63,879 nt of DNA from positions 1 to 63,879 of the forward strand of contig CAJOLV010000009.1 in NCBI GenBank assembly GCA_905235515.1. Reading direction: 5' to 3'. The notes below the pieces were generated by a model. It saw only the letters and a list, made by a program, of their open reading frames with translations. It searched no databases and had not been told where the DNA came from. The stretch comes from an uncultured Bacilli bacterium (GTDB lineage: Bacteria; Bacillota_I; Bacilli_A; RFN20; CAG-826). The translations under genes were made by a program, and so were the position numbers. Below, in pieces: positions 7,892-15,272 of this stretch (the stretch's first letter is position 1; every line of letters starts with the position of its first letter).

Positions 7892-8917
7892 TTAACCAAG
7901 GATAGCAGAATCACTCATCACATCATCTTTACTCGCGGAGGAGAACATGTTAAGTAGTTGTTCAATGGTGAGTTTTTGTTTTTCTTCTCCTTGGATATCC
8001 ACGACTATATTGCCATTAGACATCATGATTAAGCGATTGCCATATTTAATCGCATCCGCCATATTGTGGGTAACCATAATTGTGGTTAAATGGTTTTCTA
8101 AAACAATCTTATTAGTCAGTTCTAATACCTTACTAGCAGTCTTAGGATCTAATGCTGCTGTATGTTCATCAAGTAAGAGAACTGGTTTAGTAACGTCAAA
8201 GCGTCTAAATTCTTGATCAAACTTATTAAATGCTTCTTTAATTTGTTCGCGTTGTTCCTGAATTGATAATTTTTTATTATTTTTAATTTCTTGTTTTTTA
8301 TTTAAAAATTCTTGATGGAGATTCTTATAGGCTGTTTCGACTTCAAGCTTTGCTTTGGCTTTATCTTTAGCTTCAAATCTCACATAATCTTTTCGAATTT
8401 GTTTATGACTTGGTAATTGAGACATAGTCGCCATTAAGAGAGTGAGAGCTTGTCTTTGTCCACCACTTAATAGACCAACTTTTTGATGAATCTTATTTTC
8501 TAAACCTAAATCTAAACTCTTTAATTGTTCAATAAAGAATTCTTTATCATTTTTTCTAATAGACCATCTAAATAATGATCTAGTTTTACCTCTCCCTCTG
8601 GCAAGAGAAAGATTTTCTAGCACTGTCATATCAGTAGCGGTCCCTTTCATCGGGTCTTGAAAGACTCGTCCAAAATATGGGGCTCTTTGATATTCTTTTA
8701 AATGGGAGACATCCACTCCATTAAGTAAGATTAATCCTTCATCAGCTTCTAACGAACCAGAGATGATATTTAAGAGAGTAGACTTACCCGCTCCATTACT
8801 GCCAACAATGGTGATGAAGTCTCCTTCGTTTAACATTAAATGAAGGTTATTAATCGCGACGTGTTCATTAATCGTTCCAGGGTCAAAAACCTTTCGAATA
8901 TTCTTCACTTCAATCAT
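7892..8917 (-). CDS. ABC importer ATPase (TrpZ-like, COG1101 type) with a long internal insertion
   Basis: The 341-residue nucleotide-binding subunit energises the importer encoded just upstream. Walker A is GSNGAGKST, the Q-loop lies in YFGRVFQDP, the signature is LSGGQRQALTLLMATM, Walker B is PVLLLDEHTAALDP, and the His switch is MVTHNMADA. In the usual family members Walker B follows the signature within ~20 residues. Here about 78 Lys/Glu/Gln-rich, helix-forming residues (from about residue 170 to 245) are inserted between them. All catalytic motifs are intact, so the protein is probably active. The start overlaps the permease stop by 4 bp (ATGA), and this is the last gene of the three-gene operon. 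Confidence 0.9.
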   Translation of the reverse strand: MIEVKNIRKVFDPGTINEHVAINNLHLMLNEGDFITIVGSNGAGKSTLLNIISGSLEADEGLILLNGVDVSHLKEYQRAPYFGRVFQDPMKGTATDMTVLENLSLARGRGKTRSLFRWSIRKNDKEFFIEQLKSLDLGLENKIHQKVGLLSGGQRQALTLLMATMSQLPSHKQIRKDYVRFEAKDKAKAKLEVETAYKNLHQEFLNKKQEIKNNKKLSIQEQREQIKEAFNKFDQEFRRFDVTKPVLLLDEHTAALDPKTASKVLELTNKIVLENHLTTIMVTHNMADAIKYGNRLIMMSNGNIVVDIQGEEKQKLTIEQLLNMFSSASKDDVMSDSAILG

Positions 8918-9852
8918 AGGGAGTTAGCCTCCTTAATCTTTTTATTCTTAAAGTGCTTTTTAATCTTCATTCCATATTTCTTTTGTAGATAAGGCACTCC
9001 GAGGAAGATTGCTACCACTACTGCGGAAAGCATCTTTAATAATTCGGTATTAAGTCCGAGGAACACGACTGTTTGGAAGATGATGAAGTAGATGATACTT
9101 CCTATTACCACACCTGTTAATCTAGCAAAGAAGTTAGGCGATATCTTAGAGACTATTGCTGTACCGATCACGACTGCGCATAGGCCAATAACAATTGCCC
9201 CTCTTCCCATATTGACATCAGCAAAGCCTTGATATTGACTTAAGAGAGCGCCCGCTAAAGCGACTAATCCATTAGAGATCATTAAGCCTAAGACAATATT
9301 AAATTTAGTGTTAATACCTTGGGCTTTTGACATATGAGGATTATTACCTGTCGCTCTAATTGAGGCCCCTAGTTCTGTGCCAAAGAAGAGATAGAGTAAG
9401 CCAATTATTGCTAAAGCAATCAAACCAATTTTCCATAAGGCATCACCAATGTTTAATTGAGATAATAGGACATAATATTGTCTCACTGATATGGCGATAT
9501 TAGATTTACCATGTGATATCACTAAATTAATAGACCAGAGAGTTAATTGGGTGAGTATTCCAGCTAATATCGGTGGGATGCCTAAAAAGGCATGTAATAA
9601 ACCAGTAATCAATCCACACGCTAATCCAGCGGCGAAGCTAACTAATAAAGCGAGAAAGAAATTACCTCCATTAGTGATAATAATCGCTGAGACTATTCCA
9701 CCAGTAGCAAAACTACCATCCACTGTTAAATCAGGAATATCTAATACTTTATATGTGATATAGACACCAATAGCCATAATCCCCCAGATGATTCCAAGAG
9801 ATATCGCGCTTGGTAAACTTGATAAATAATTTAACATATTATTCCATTTCAA
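8914..9852 (-). CDS. ABC importer permease (TrpY-like, COG4120 type)
   Basis: This 312-residue protein has about eight hydrophobic helices. Hallmarks of this branched-chain-like permease family are GVYITYKVLDIPDLTVDGSF near the N-terminus, LLHAFLGIPPILAGILTQL, and the ATGNNPHMSKAQGIN coupling segment. It pairs with the ATPase at 7892 and the binding lipoprotein at 9839, and overlaps both. The substrate cannot be read from the sequence. Related systems have been assigned to tryptophan and other amino acids or small aromatic molecules. An 11-residue basic tail follows the last helix. Confidence 0.9.
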   Translation of the reverse strand: MKWNNMLNYLSSLPSAISLGIIWGIMAIGVYITYKVLDIPDLTVDGSFATGGIVSAIIITNGGNFFLALLVSFAAGLACGLITGLLHAFLGIPPILAGILTQLTLWSINLVISHGKSNIAISVRQYYVLLSQLNIGDALWKIGLIALAIIGLLYLFFGTELGASIRATGNNPHMSKAQGINTKFNIVLGLMISNGLVALAGALLSQYQGFADVNMGRGAIVIGLCAVVIGTAIVSKISPNFFARLTGVVIGSIIYFIIFQTVVFLGLNTELLKMLSAVVVAIFLGVPYLQKKYGMKIKKHFKNKKIKEANSL

Positions 9853-10792
9853 CTGCGGTATATCCCTCTGGTGGGGTGATACCTAATCTTTGGCAAATGA
9901 CTGGATTATATTTCTTGACTGGATGTTCATCATATTCAATTTCCATTGTCTTAATATCCGCGTTATCTAATAAGATCTTCGCAGCCATTTCACCAGTTTT
10001 GACACCAATATTGTAATAAGAGATTGATAAGGTGACCGCACCACAACCTTTACATAATCCTTCTTCACCTGCCACGACTGGTAATTCCTTTTGAGAACAA
10101 ACACTATCTATGATAGAAGCATTGCTTGCACATGTATTATCAGTAGGAATATATAAGACATCAATTGAGTCCGCTTTCGCGTTAAGAACACTATTGATAT
10201 CGTTGCTATCAGAAAACGCCATCGATTCTACTTGTAGACCTAATTTAGTTAATTCATCAGCGACAACATCAACTTGATATTTAGAATTAGCTTCTGCTGA
10301 GCAATATAAGATGCCGACCTTTTGCGCGGTAGGAAAGATTTCTTTCACCATTTTGGCTTGTTCATCTAATGGGGCCAAATCACTAGTGCCACTAATATTA
10401 GTGCCTGTTGCACCAGAGAAATTATCAATTCCTAAAGCCACACCATATTCAGTAATTGATGTTCCTAAAATTGGAATAGTTAATGTCGCGTTAGCGGCAG
10501 CTTGTAAAGCTGGGGTGGCGTTTGCCATCAATAAATCCACTTTCTTATTCACAAATGAATTAACAATTGTTGTGCAGCTATTCGCTTCTCCTGCGGCATT
10601 TTGTAAATCAAATCTGACGTTTTCTTCACCTAATCTTTTAATCACTTCATCTTTAAACCCTTCTGTCGCAGCGTCTAATGCTGGATGGGGGGCCAATTGA
10701 CAAATCCCGATGGTAAATTTCTTTTTGCTACTACAGCCTCCTAAGGCCATACATGTGGTTAATGCAATTAATGCAAACATACCTTTTTTCAT
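9839..10792 (-). CDS. ABC substrate-binding lipoprotein (TrpX-like, COG2984 type)
   Basis: The protein has 317 residues, with a lipoprotein signal MKKGMFALIALTTCMALGGC (Cys20) and a mature part beginning FTIGICQLAPHPALDAA, diagnostic of the COG2984 periplasmic-binding family. It follows the type I binding fold through GTSITEYGVALGI, VGILYCSAEANS and LPVVAGEEGL. It is the first gene of the operon. GGAGGAG lies 6-7 nt before the ATG, and a terminator plus a ~200-nt structured leader lie directly upstream (10812-10991), so transcription is probably attenuated in response to a ligand. The 3' end overlaps the permease by 14 bp. Confidence 0.92.
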   Translation of the reverse strand: MKKGMFALIALTTCMALGGCSSKKKFTIGICQLAPHPALDAATEGFKDEVIKRLGEENVRFDLQNAAGEANSCTTIVNSFVNKKVDLLMANATPALQAAANATLTIPILGTSITEYGVALGIDNFSGATGTNISGTSDLAPLDEQAKMVKEIFPTAQKVGILYCSAEANSKYQVDVVADELTKLGLQVESMAFSDSNDINSVLNAKADSIDVLYIPTDNTCASNASIIDSVCSQKELPVVAGEEGLCKGCGAVTLSISYYNIGVKTGEMAAKILLDNADIKTMEIEYDEHPVKKYNPVICQRLGITPPEGYTAVEME

Positions 10793-10811
10793 AAGTGTCT
10801 CCTCCTAGTTA

Positions 10812-10842
10812 AGAAAAAAGTTTGGCGTTATTGACACCAAAC
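10812..10842 (-). terminator. Leader terminator (attenuator) before the TrpXYZ-like operon
   Basis: In the minus-strand RNA, GUUUGGUG (10842-10835), a 7-nt loop and CGCCAAAC (10827-10820) are followed by UUUUUUC. It lies between the promoter and the RBS, so it must be bypassed for expression of 10792 and the genes after it. Confidence 0.85.
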
Positions 10843-10991
10843 TATTTATTTATATCTTTTACTAGCAGGTGCCCTATCAATAATGTTAATCAGTAACACC
10901 TAAACAAAAGAGCCAAGTATTATTGATCATTCCTTGGATAATAATAGCCGTAAAAGTAATAGTTAACGTGCTTCATACTTTTCTCTTTTAT
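10843..10991 (-). promoter_or_regulatory. Riboswitch-like structured leader, class not recognised
   Basis: In minus-strand RNA order, P1 is 10956-10950 with 10862-10856 (CUUUUAC/GUAAAAG). P2 is 10937-10933 with 10917-10913 (CCAAG/CUUGG). P3 is 10901-10897 with 10871-10867 (AGGUG/CACCU). This is a three-way junction. The P2 loop (AUCAAUAAU, 10927-10919) is perfectly complementary to nine bases of the P3 loop (AUUAUUGAU, 10884-10876), so a kissing pair can form. The 3' strand of P3 plus its loop (10883-10868) can instead pair with the 5' arm and loop of the terminator (10838-10828), which gives an antiterminator. I do not find the conserved bases of purine, TPP, SAM, T-box, lysine or ykkC motifs. 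Confidence 0.6.
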
Positions 10992-10998
10992 GGGTCTT

Positions 10999-11026
10999 AT
11001 TATAATCCTATTTGTTGATATAGCAA
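10999..11026 (-). promoter_or_regulatory. Promoter of the TrpXYZ-like operon leader
   Basis: TTGCTA (11026-11021), 16 bp and TATAAT (11004-10999) on the minus strand place the start near 10991. The untranslated leader would then be about 200 nt. Confidence 0.6.
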
Positions 11027-11066
11027 TAATTAATTCAATATTTTTAGCGCAAAAATACCGAGTTAA

Positions 11067-11247
11067 GAAGATAGAGATTTCCTTATTAAAACACTAGAAA
11101 ATGTTCCAAAAGCAAATGAAGAATTGAAGAAGTTGTTCAAAGAAATGATAACTTAGTCATCTCTAAAAAAGCCTTTTAGATATGATTGATAAATCAATGG
11201 AAAATCTCAAACAAGGTATTGTTTCAGAACCAATTAAAATCAAATAG
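11067..11247 (+). pseudogene. Debris of toxin-antitoxin genes (DUF1778/TacA-like and a second antitoxin tail)
   Basis: Two short in-frame pieces stand out in an otherwise empty 10992-11325 interval. At 11067-11156 FLIKTLENVPKANEELKKLF resembles the toxin-binding C-terminus of DUF1778/TacA antitoxins (the usual end is ...LDNPPxPNEALKxLL). At 11182-11247 MIDKSMENLKQGIVSEPIKI resembles the C-terminal tail of Phd/YefM- or RelB-type antitoxins. Neither has a start site or enough length to work, and no toxin follows. I read this as remnants. The family calls are from short similarity only. Confidence 0.3.
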
Positions 11248-11325
11248 TTAATCTTTAACATTTATTGAATAATAAAAAAGAAAAAGGCATACTATTATTA
11301 GCGATTTAAAAGAAAGGATATCCAC

Positions 11326-12075
11326 ATGTACAAATTAATATTAGTCAGACATGGTGAAAGTGAATGGAATAAACTCAATCTTTTTACTGGTTGGACAGAT
11401 GTCGAATTAAGTGAAACCGGTAGAGCGGAAGCCAAAGCTGCTGGCCAAGGTTTAAAAGAATTAGGTGTTAAATTTGATGTTTGTTTTACCTCTTATTTAA
11501 AAAGAGCTATCCATACATTAAATTACATCTTAGATGAAATGGATTTAGCCTATTTACCAGTTTATAAAGCTTGGCAATTAAATGAACGTCACTATGGCGC
11601 GCTTCAAGGTTTAAATAAAGCCGAAACAGCGGAAAAATTTGGTGAACCACAAGTCAAGCTCTGGAGAAGAAGTTATGATGTTCCACCACCAGAATTAGAT
11701 CCAAAGGATCCAAGATGCCCAGCTAATCAAGAAACTTATAAAAACGTTAATAAGAAAGAACTCCCATTAACTGAATCTTTAAAGATTACAGTCGAAAGAG
11801 TTGTTCCATATTTCAATGAAAAGATTAAACCAGAATTAGAAGCTGGTAAAACCGTCTTAGTGGCCGCTCACGGTAATTCCTTAAGAGCGTTAATTATGCA
11901 TTTAGAACATATGTCTGAAGAAGACGTCATTAATCTTAACTTACCTACCGGTGTCCCAGTCATTTATGAATTAGATGATAATTATGAAGTTATCTCTAAA
12001 CAATATGTCGGTGACCAAGAAGCCATCAAAGCAAAAATGAACGCTGTGGCAAACCAAGGCAAAGTACAAAAATAA
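11326..12075 (+). CDS. gpmA: 2,3-bisphosphoglycerate-dependent phosphoglycerate mutase
   Basis: This 249-residue glycolytic enzyme interconverts 3- and 2-phosphoglycerate in the cytosol. [10 protein letters not shown] carries the phosphorylated catalytic His, followed by [24 protein letters not shown], the [11 protein letters not shown] motif, and [11 protein letters not shown] with the second catalytic His. Length matches the family. AGAAAGGAT lies about 8 nt before the ATG. It is monocistronic, with a strong terminator at 12099-12120. Confidence 0.97.
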   Translation: MYKLILVRHGESEWNKLNLFTGWTDVELSETGRAEAKAAGQGLKELGVKFDVCFTSYLKRAIHTLNYILDEMDLAYLPVYKAWQLNERHYGALQGLNKAETAEKFGEPQVKLWRRSYDVPPPELDPKDPRCPANQETYKNVNKKELPLTESLKITVERVVPYFNEKIKPELEAGKTVLVAAHGNSLRALIMHLEHMSEEDVINLNLPTGVPVIYELDDNYEVISKQYVGDQEAIKAKMNAVANQGKVQK

Positions 12076-12098
12076 TTAATATATTATTAATTGTGAAA

Positions 12099-12127
12099 AA
12101 AGGAGTGTTTACGCTCCTTTATTTTTG
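12099..12127. terminator. Bidirectional terminator between gpmA and the fructan locus
   Basis: AAAGGAGTG (12099-12107) pairs with CGCTCCTTT (12112-12120; one G-U pair). T-rich tracts follow on both strands (ATTTTTG on plus; a run of seven T on minus). Confidence 0.85.
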
Positions 12128-12178
12128 TTCTCCACTATTTCCACTCAAGTTCAATTGTCTTTTTTTCACAACATCAAG

Positions 12179-12272
12179 CTAGTAGTTTCCAAAGCCAACT
12201 AATCTAATACCGAAGTGTTCATATGATTGTGCCCATTTAGCAATAACAGCAAAATAACAACAAGAAAACCTT
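12179..12272 (-). pseudogene. Gene-end remnant, family unknown
   Basis: One minus frame reads FSCCYFAVIAKWAQSYEHFG followed by IRLVGFGNY and a stop at 12179-12181. It looks like the C-terminus of a real protein, but has no start, no RBS and no upstream continuation in the same frame. The rest of 12121-12358 shows nothing else that I can support. I cannot name the parent family. Confidence 0.25.
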
Positions 12273-12358
12273 TTTTATATTTGAGATTTTGATAACTTAT
12301 CTACTTAATATCCAAAAGATTAAATTAACTAAAAAAATAAAGATAATATCGTAGAAAA

Positions 12359-13276
12359 TTAGATGTTATTTAAGAATTCATCAATTTCTTGATTAGATGG
12401 AGCGACATGTATCGCTCCTTTCTTTTGTGTGGCTAATCCGCCAGCGACATTGGCTCTCTTAAGAGCGGTGATGATATTATCATCGTCATTCATATCTAAA
12501 CCTTGATCAACACTATAGAGGAAATAGGAATAGAAAGCATCCCCTGCACCTGTTGTGTCTACTGGTTTAAGTGGATATGAACTAACTTTAATAAATTTAT
12601 CTTTGCTATAGAAGATAGAGCCATCTTTTCCAAGGGTCACTACTGCGATTTGTTTATCATTTAATAATGCTTTTAGACCTTTTAAGACATCTTTTTGATT
12701 AGATAGTAATTCTAATTCTTCTTCAGTGAATTTAATGATATCCGCGCATTTAAGGGATTTTAAGAATATATCTTTGGCTTCTTTTTCACTTTTAAAGATG
12801 TCATCACGATAATTGACATCAAAAGAGATTAAGCAATTGTAATTATTATGAATATACTCAATAGCGGAATAATAGAAATCTCTCCCTTGTTGATACGAGA
12901 GCATTAATGAACCGATATGAACAATGGAGATTTTTGATAAATCAAATTTCTTTAATTGATTGATATCTAATAGATAGTCACTACCGCTGTCTCTTTTAAA
13001 TCTAAATGATCTTTCACCATTATCAAGAGTAACAATTGCTTGAGTAGTTTCTCTACCTTTAATCACATCAATATAAGCATTAGGTAATTTCTTTTTTGCA
13101 AAATCTAATAATAGATGACCATATTCATCTGGTGATACCGCTCCATAGAAGGAGGCTTCACCATTAAAATGGGCAATATTACTTGCTACGTTAAAAGGCG
13201 CTCCACCAGGATAGGCTGTCTTTTTATCACCTTCAATAAATATATCTACTAAGATTTCTCCAACTGATAACACCAT
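12359..13276 (-). CDS. scrK: PfkB-family fructokinase
   Basis: This 305-residue ribokinase-fold sugar kinase probably phosphorylates fructose released by the GH32 enzymes of the same locus. Motifs are PGGAPFNVASNIAHF (sugar-binding GG motif near residues 24-38), the lid strands, and DTTGAGDAFYSYF with the catalytic Asp and anion-hole Gly in the PfkB signature 2. ScrK-like fructokinases share this layout and length. It is the last gene of the fructan locus, with GGAGATG before the ATG. The hairpin at 13295-13316 between it and the upstream gene may let it be transcribed separately or by read-through. Substrate is inferred from context. Confidence 0.85.
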   Translation of the reverse strand: MVLSVGEILVDIFIEGDKKTAYPGGAPFNVASNIAHFNGEASFYGAVSPDEYGHLLLDFAKKKLPNAYIDVIKGRETTQAIVTLDNGERSFRFKRDSGSDYLLDINQLKKFDLSKISIVHIGSLMLSYQQGRDFYYSAIEYIHNNYNCLISFDVNYRDDIFKSEKEAKDIFLKSLKCADIIKFTEEELELLSNQKDVLKGLKALLNDKQIAVVTLGKDGSIFYSKDKFIKVSSYPLKPVDTTGAGDAFYSYFLYSVDQGLDMNDDDNIITALKRANVAGGLATQKKGAIHVAPSNQEIDEFLNNI

Positions 13277-13289
13277 AACAACATCTCCA

Positions 13290-13316
13290 ATAAAAAACCG
13301 AGAGTTGGCTCGGTTT
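13290..13316 (-). terminator. Terminator between the surface-protein gene and the fructokinase gene
   Basis: On the minus strand AAACCGAG (13316-13309) pairs with CTCGGTTT (13302-13295), followed by TTTATT. It would end transcripts of 13334-15190 or attenuate entry into fructokinase. Confidence 0.75.
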
Positions 13317-13333
13317 AATTATATAATTAATTA

Positions 13334-15190
13334 TTAGTTTTGTTTACGTTTTTTAAAGAAGAATAATCCGCATAAACCCACTAATGCGATTGTAGAAATA
13401 ACAACAATGATAAATTCTGCATTATTGCCTGTTCTAGATAGCAATGAGTTAGAGGAATTTCCACTTTCGGTTGGTGTGAGATTATTTTTAGAAATAATGG
13501 CTGGAATAACTGTTCCTAAATTACCTTTCACAACCGCTTTTTCATACCAATTGCCAGAAGCGTCTGTGCCTCTTGTATAATCTTCAGATGCATTAACGAT
13601 AGCTCTTGCATCATTGGTCAACGCTGAATAATCATCACAAAGATCTTGCAATTCATTTGAAGTAAAACCAGAACAATCTAAATATTTAAATGATCCATTA
13701 GCGCGGAAGACACTGTAGTAGTTTTGTAAGAAATCATATGCTTCTTTAAGAGCGGAAGTATCTTCTGCTGGTCCATCATCAAATGCATAGTCAACTCCAC
13801 CAGCACCTTCAACAGCATTAACATAAACATCTTTTAAAACGGGATATGTGGCTGTGCCATTATTTTGGGTAGCAACTTCCACTTTAAATCCTGGTAATTC
13901 AGAATAATTTGCTTTTAATTCATCAAAATAGACAGCATTCCATCCACCAGGTTTATTAGCGACATCAGCAATACCGATTTGGACTAATCTACCCGCATAT
14001 TTTGAGAAATTGACAACGTGTCTTACTAATGTACAAACATTCACTTCACCTGTGGCGACTAAATGATTATCGCCATTAGAAACAAATGTTTTGCAGTCTA
14101 CCCACGCTAAATCATTAGCGCTTTCAAAGTCGATTAAGTGTAATGAAGCAGAATTACCTGCCATTTTAATACTGACGATACCATTTTCTGGTAAACGGAA
14201 TGGTTTAGAAATGAATCTATAGACAGAATCATCGCTAGCGACATAACCAAATTCATGATCGGTATAGTCATCGTTCGCACCACCATACCATCCTTTAAAG
14301 AATCCGTTAGTGTTATTGAATGGTAAATTGAATCCGCCATTACGATATGTGGACTGAGAAATGACTCTATCTTGATGTCTTTCACCAATACTATCGTCTC
14401 CGTAAAGATCTTTGACCCAATTGGCGTTAAATGATTCTTGAGTATCAAAGCTTTCAGCAAAGCCATTTTCATAAACGAAACCATTTCTTAAACTTCCATT
14501 TAAGCGATAATGATTCCTTAATGTAGCAATGCTGGCTTCTTCTGCTTCTCCATTTTGGCAACTAGAATAATATAGCCATTGAGCATCGGAAACTTGTTGA
14601 TGTGTTTGGTTAACGTGTAAATAGCCAAATTCATTCGCACCGTAGTCATTTCCCCTACCATCAACTAAATCGACAGACATATAAAAATCGCCATTCAAAG
14701 CCGCATACTCTTCATCGGAAATAAAGAAGTTTCTTAAAACCAAAGTAGTTTTTGAGAATGTATCATTCCAGAAATCATGAACATATGTTGGTTCTGTAGC
14801 ATCTTCACTAGCCCATAATTTGAAGACTAATTTAACATCTGAACTCTCGCCAACATGGTTATTATTAGCACAGCCGTATTGGAAATAAATCCATTGAGTG
14901 GTTTGACGCCATTTACGTGAATTCAATGTTCCTGTCCAGCCTTCATGGTCTAAACAGCCATCAAAAACTGACCCCAAGGCATTTAAAGTTTTTCCATTCC
15001 AGCAGGTTGCTTCAGTACCTCTAAATGTTCCAGCATCAGCTACCCAGTTAGTAAAGAAGGCTTCATTCATCTCAATAGATGTTTCTGGGTCATCAGCTTT
15101 TGCTTTTTCTACTTGGATTTTAGCAGAGACACTCGCTACTGCGGCAGTTGCTAAAGCAGTTGCGCCAAGCAAAACAAATAATTTTTTCAT
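13334..15190 (-). CDS. Cell-surface protein of the fructan locus (beta-sandwich module, membrane anchor)
   Basis: The protein has 618 residues. A signal peptide (about 1-32) is followed by an N-terminal domain (about 37-220, starting IEMNEAFFTNWVADAGTFRG). Next is a ~170-residue beta-sandwich-like module (about 240-425). It contains GIVSIKMAGNSASLHLID, a tract ending in VNFSKYAGRLVQIGIAD, and YFDEL, the pattern repeated four times in the lipoprotein at 19191-21680. A helical region (about 470-560) follows, then LLSRT, one transmembrane helix and KKRKQN. The 15273-17861 product is a paralogue with the same N-terminal two domains. It probably binds fructans. No catalytic residues are evident. 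GGAGTG lies before the ATG. Confidence 0.7.
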   Translation of the reverse strand: MKKLFVLLGATALATAAVASVSAKIQVEKAKADDPETSIEMNEAFFTNWVADAGTFRGTEATCWNGKTLNALGSVFDGCLDHEGWTGTLNSRKWRQTTQWIYFQYGCANNNHVGESSDVKLVFKLWASEDATEPTYVHDFWNDTFSKTTLVLRNFFISDEEYAALNGDFYMSVDLVDGRGNDYGANEFGYLHVNQTHQQVSDAQWLYYSSCQNGEAEEASIATLRNHYRLNGSLRNGFVYENGFAESFDTQESFNANWVKDLYGDDSIGERHQDRVISQSTYRNGGFNLPFNNTNGFFKGWYGGANDDYTDHEFGYVASDDSVYRFISKPFRLPENGIVSIKMAGNSASLHLIDFESANDLAWVDCKTFVSNGDNHLVATGEVNVCTLVRHVVNFSKYAGRLVQIGIADVANKPGGWNAVYFDELKANYSELPGFKVEVATQNNGTATYPVLKDVYVNAVEGAGGVDYAFDDGPAEDTSALKEAYDFLQNYYSVFRANGSFKYLDCSGFTSNELQDLCDDYSALTNDARAIVNASEDYTRGTDASGNWYEKAVVKGNLGTVIPAIISKNNLTPTESGNSSNSLLSRTGNNAEFIIVVISTIALVGLCGLFFFKKRKQN

Positions 15191-15248
15191 AATAGTATCA
15201 CTCCTTTATAAATTGTTTCAATTATTCCAAACAGCTTGTTTTTATTTT

Positions 15249-15266
15249 AACACATTATAATGTGTT
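15249..15266. promoter_or_regulatory. 18-bp perfect palindrome overlapping TATAAT
   Basis: AACACATTATAATGTGTT is perfectly self-complementary. It lies between two paralogous surface-protein genes, and no T-run follows on the minus strand, so a terminator is unlikely. It contains TATAAT on both strands, which suggests an operator over an internal promoter for 13334-15190. No good -35 is evident. Confidence 0.4.
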
Positions 15267-15272
15267 TAACCT

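Noticed and set aside
10311..10700. 129-residue plus-strand ORF
   Set aside because: It is antisense to the substrate-binding lipoprotein gene and lacks a start signal or protein-like features.
10843..10991. Purine riboswitch or T-box as the identity of the leader
   Set aside because: It has a three-way junction with kissing loops like purine switches, but the conserved junction bases are absent and loop pairing is 9 nt. The T-box bulge (GGUGG-type) is also absent.
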